A DNA stretch of 7,721 bases, from the NCBI GenBank assembly GCA_017614655.1, contig JAGABO010000125.1, positions 1 to 7,721 of the forward strand, written 5' to 3'. Numbering within the stretch: position 1 is the stretch's first letter; every line of letters starts with the position of its first letter. Below are positions 6,897-7,721 of the stretch, piece by piece. The position numbers and the translations under genes were made by a program. The notes beneath the pieces are model-generated. The model worked only from the letters and a program-made list of their open reading frames with translations. It was not told the origin of the DNA and did not search any database. The DNA comes from Treponema sp. (lineage in GTDB: Bacteria; Spirochaetota; Spirochaetia; Treponematales; Treponemataceae).

Positions 6897-6902
6897 ATTG
6901 TA
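6897..6902 (-). promoter_or_regulatory. Weak candidate -10 box between recO and deoA
   Basis: TACAAT on the - strand lies in the 67-base recO-deoA gap (6862-6928), about 35 bases ahead of the deoA ATG. At 16-18 bases upstream I find only T-rich sequence with no convincing -35 hexamer (the T8 run is the complement of 6915-6922). deoA may have its own promoter here, or be read through from recO. Nothing else is apparent in this gap. Confidence 0.3.
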
Positions 6903-6928
6903 TCACAGGTTTTCAAAAAAAACATCAT

Positions 6929-7705
6929 TTATAGTATTCCTTTTGCAGCATCAAGTGTGTTAAGCCTTACATCAAGAAGATCGCATGCTGCGTGATAGAC
7001 AAACTGCTTCATTTTGTAGGCAGAAGGAGCCGGAAGAGCCATGAGGCGCACTTTTGAAGGCGGAAGTGTTGTAGTTGCGCTAAGGTAGATCAGGGCATGG
7101 CGGTCAAGAAAGTAATTTCTGGAGATGCCGTTTTCACGTGAATGAAGGGAAAAACAGGAAGGGCAGACGAAAGAGCCGTATTTTTCTATGAAAGCGCAGT
7201 CTCCTTCTTCGGAAAAAAGATTTTTACCGCAGTCTGCACAGAAAGAGAGCTCAGTTTCAAGACCGGAAAGCGAAACATAGCGCCACAGAAATCGTAAAAG
7301 TCCCAGTCTGCTTTCTTCTTCGCTGCTTCTGTCCATTCCGTCAAGAAAGCCGTTTAAAAGATAAAATGCCTTTCCCGGTTCTCCTGCTGCCTTTGTCTTT
7401 ATGACAAGTTCTCCGGCAAGGTTTGCTGCCATCATTTTATAGATGTCAGAAGAAAAACTTAAGCGGAAGGATTTTCCTTCGAAGTCGGTTATTTTTCTTG
7501 AGTGCTTAGTTTCGTCTTCATAATACCAGATTTTTCCGGTGTTAAAGTTCTGTACGAGGGAGCGGAGCCTGCTTTTAGGTCCGCCGTAGAGTGTTGCGTA
7601 AAAAAGACCAGCTTCCGGAGAAAGAAGGAGTACGCTCCGGTTGTTTTCGCCGGACACTTTTACGCTGAGGATAATTGCTTCCGTTGATTTGTTCCTCTCA
7701 CCCAT
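6929..7705 (-). CDS. recO: DNA repair protein RecO
   Basis: 258 residues, the usual size. RecO, with RecR (and RecF), loads RecA onto SSB-coated ssDNA and can anneal strands. The N-terminal OB domain (about 5-80) shows the family pattern: T-E-A-I-I-L-S-V-K-V-S-G-E-N (8-21), then S-V-L-L-L-S-P-E-A-G-L (24-34) and G-G-P-K-S-R-L (41-47). A helical domain follows, containing a four-cysteine zinc site C156-x2-C159 and C181-x2-C184, as in RecO proteins such as that of Deinococcus. The C-terminal part (about 195-250) has the expected helices. The ATG at 7703-7705 has no Shine-Dalgarno; an AT-rich TATATTATA lies immediately upstream and may be a promoter element. It is first in the leftward series, followed by deoA after 67 bases. 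With recJ downstream, two RecFOR-pathway proteins share the locus. The low-similarity family makes the call rest on the N-terminal pattern plus the cysteine arrangement. Confidence 0.93.
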   Translation of the reverse strand: MGERNKSTEAIILSVKVSGENNRSVLLLSPEAGLFYATLYGGPKSRLRSLVQNFNTGKIWYYEDETKHSRKITDFEGKSFRLSFSSDIYKMMAANLAGELVIKTKAAGEPGKAFYLLNGFLDGMDRSSEEESRLGLLRFLWRYVSLSGLETELSFCADCGKNLFSEEGDCAFIEKYGSFVCPSCFSLHSRENGISRNYFLDRHALIYLSATTTLPPSKVRLMALPAPSAYKMKQFVYHAACDLLDVRLNTLDAAKGIL

Positions 7706-7710
7706 GTTCT

Positions 7711-7718
7711 ATAATATA
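7711..7718 (-). promoter_or_regulatory. Candidate -10 region abutting the recO start
   Basis: On the - strand the bases before the recO ATG contain overlapping TATATT (7718-7713) and TATTAT (7716-7711). A -10 at TATATT would place transcription start at about 7704-7706, on or next to the A of the ATG. This predicts a leaderless or near-leaderless message and fits the missing Shine-Dalgarno. The -35 region is outside the window, so this is tentative. Confidence 0.4.
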
Positions 7719-7721
7719 CAA

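Noticed and set aside
6915..6922. A8 run (T8 on the - strand) just after the recO stop as a recO terminator
   Set aside because: I find no GC-rich hairpin immediately before it on the - strand, so it is only a homopolymer.
1..7721. Defence system, prophage, CRISPR array or insertion sequence
   Set aside because: All seven genes are accounted for by housekeeping or conserved families. No direct-repeat arrays, transposase, integrase or terminal inverted repeats were seen.

Overview
The window looks like an ordinary chromosomal segment of a spirochaete, most likely a Treponema or close relative. That placement is inference. It rests on the relaxed lipobox of the small lipoprotein, the moderately AT-rich sequence with many A/T homopolymers, and the general look of the proteins. 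No rRNA or other marker is present to settle it. Coding density is very high, and there is no sign of phage, insertion sequence, CRISPR array, tRNA or rRNA gene. The longest stretch without a gene is about 67 bases.

Left part, + strand (1-2368): three genes read rightward. The first is cut by the window edge. It encodes a mostly helical protein whose C-terminal half looks like a divergent GHKL (histidine-kinase / anti-sigma type) ATPase fold. Two bases later comes a small acidic-tailed lipoprotein of unknown function, then after 29 bases trmB, the tRNA m7G46 methyltransferase, which starts at TTG behind a clear Shine-Dalgarno.

Right part, - strand (2422-7705): four genes read leftward in the order recO, deoA, recJ and an M23 (LytM-type) exported endopeptidase. 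recJ follows deoA by 2 bases, and the peptidase start overlaps the recJ end by 11 bases, so deoA-recJ-peptidase is very probably one transcription unit. recO lies 67 bases upstream of deoA and may share the transcript. A TATATTATA element abuts the recO ATG and could mark the operon promoter with little or no leader. The two convergent units meet at a GC-rich hairpin (2378-2401) with a U-tract in the leftward direction, a terminator for the peptidase operon.

Functionally the leftward unit joins two RecFOR-pathway recombination proteins (RecO mediator, RecJ 5'-3' ssDNA exonuclease) with thymidine salvage/catabolism (DeoA) and cell-wall remodelling (M23). The most unusual feature is in RecJ. 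The protein is about 130 residues longer than a typical RecJ, and the extra segment, placed between the DHH motif and the next conserved DHH-domain motif, reads like a DnaQ/RNase T (DEDDh) exonuclease fold that has lost its catalytic acids. That would be a pseudo-exonuclease embedded in an exonuclease.
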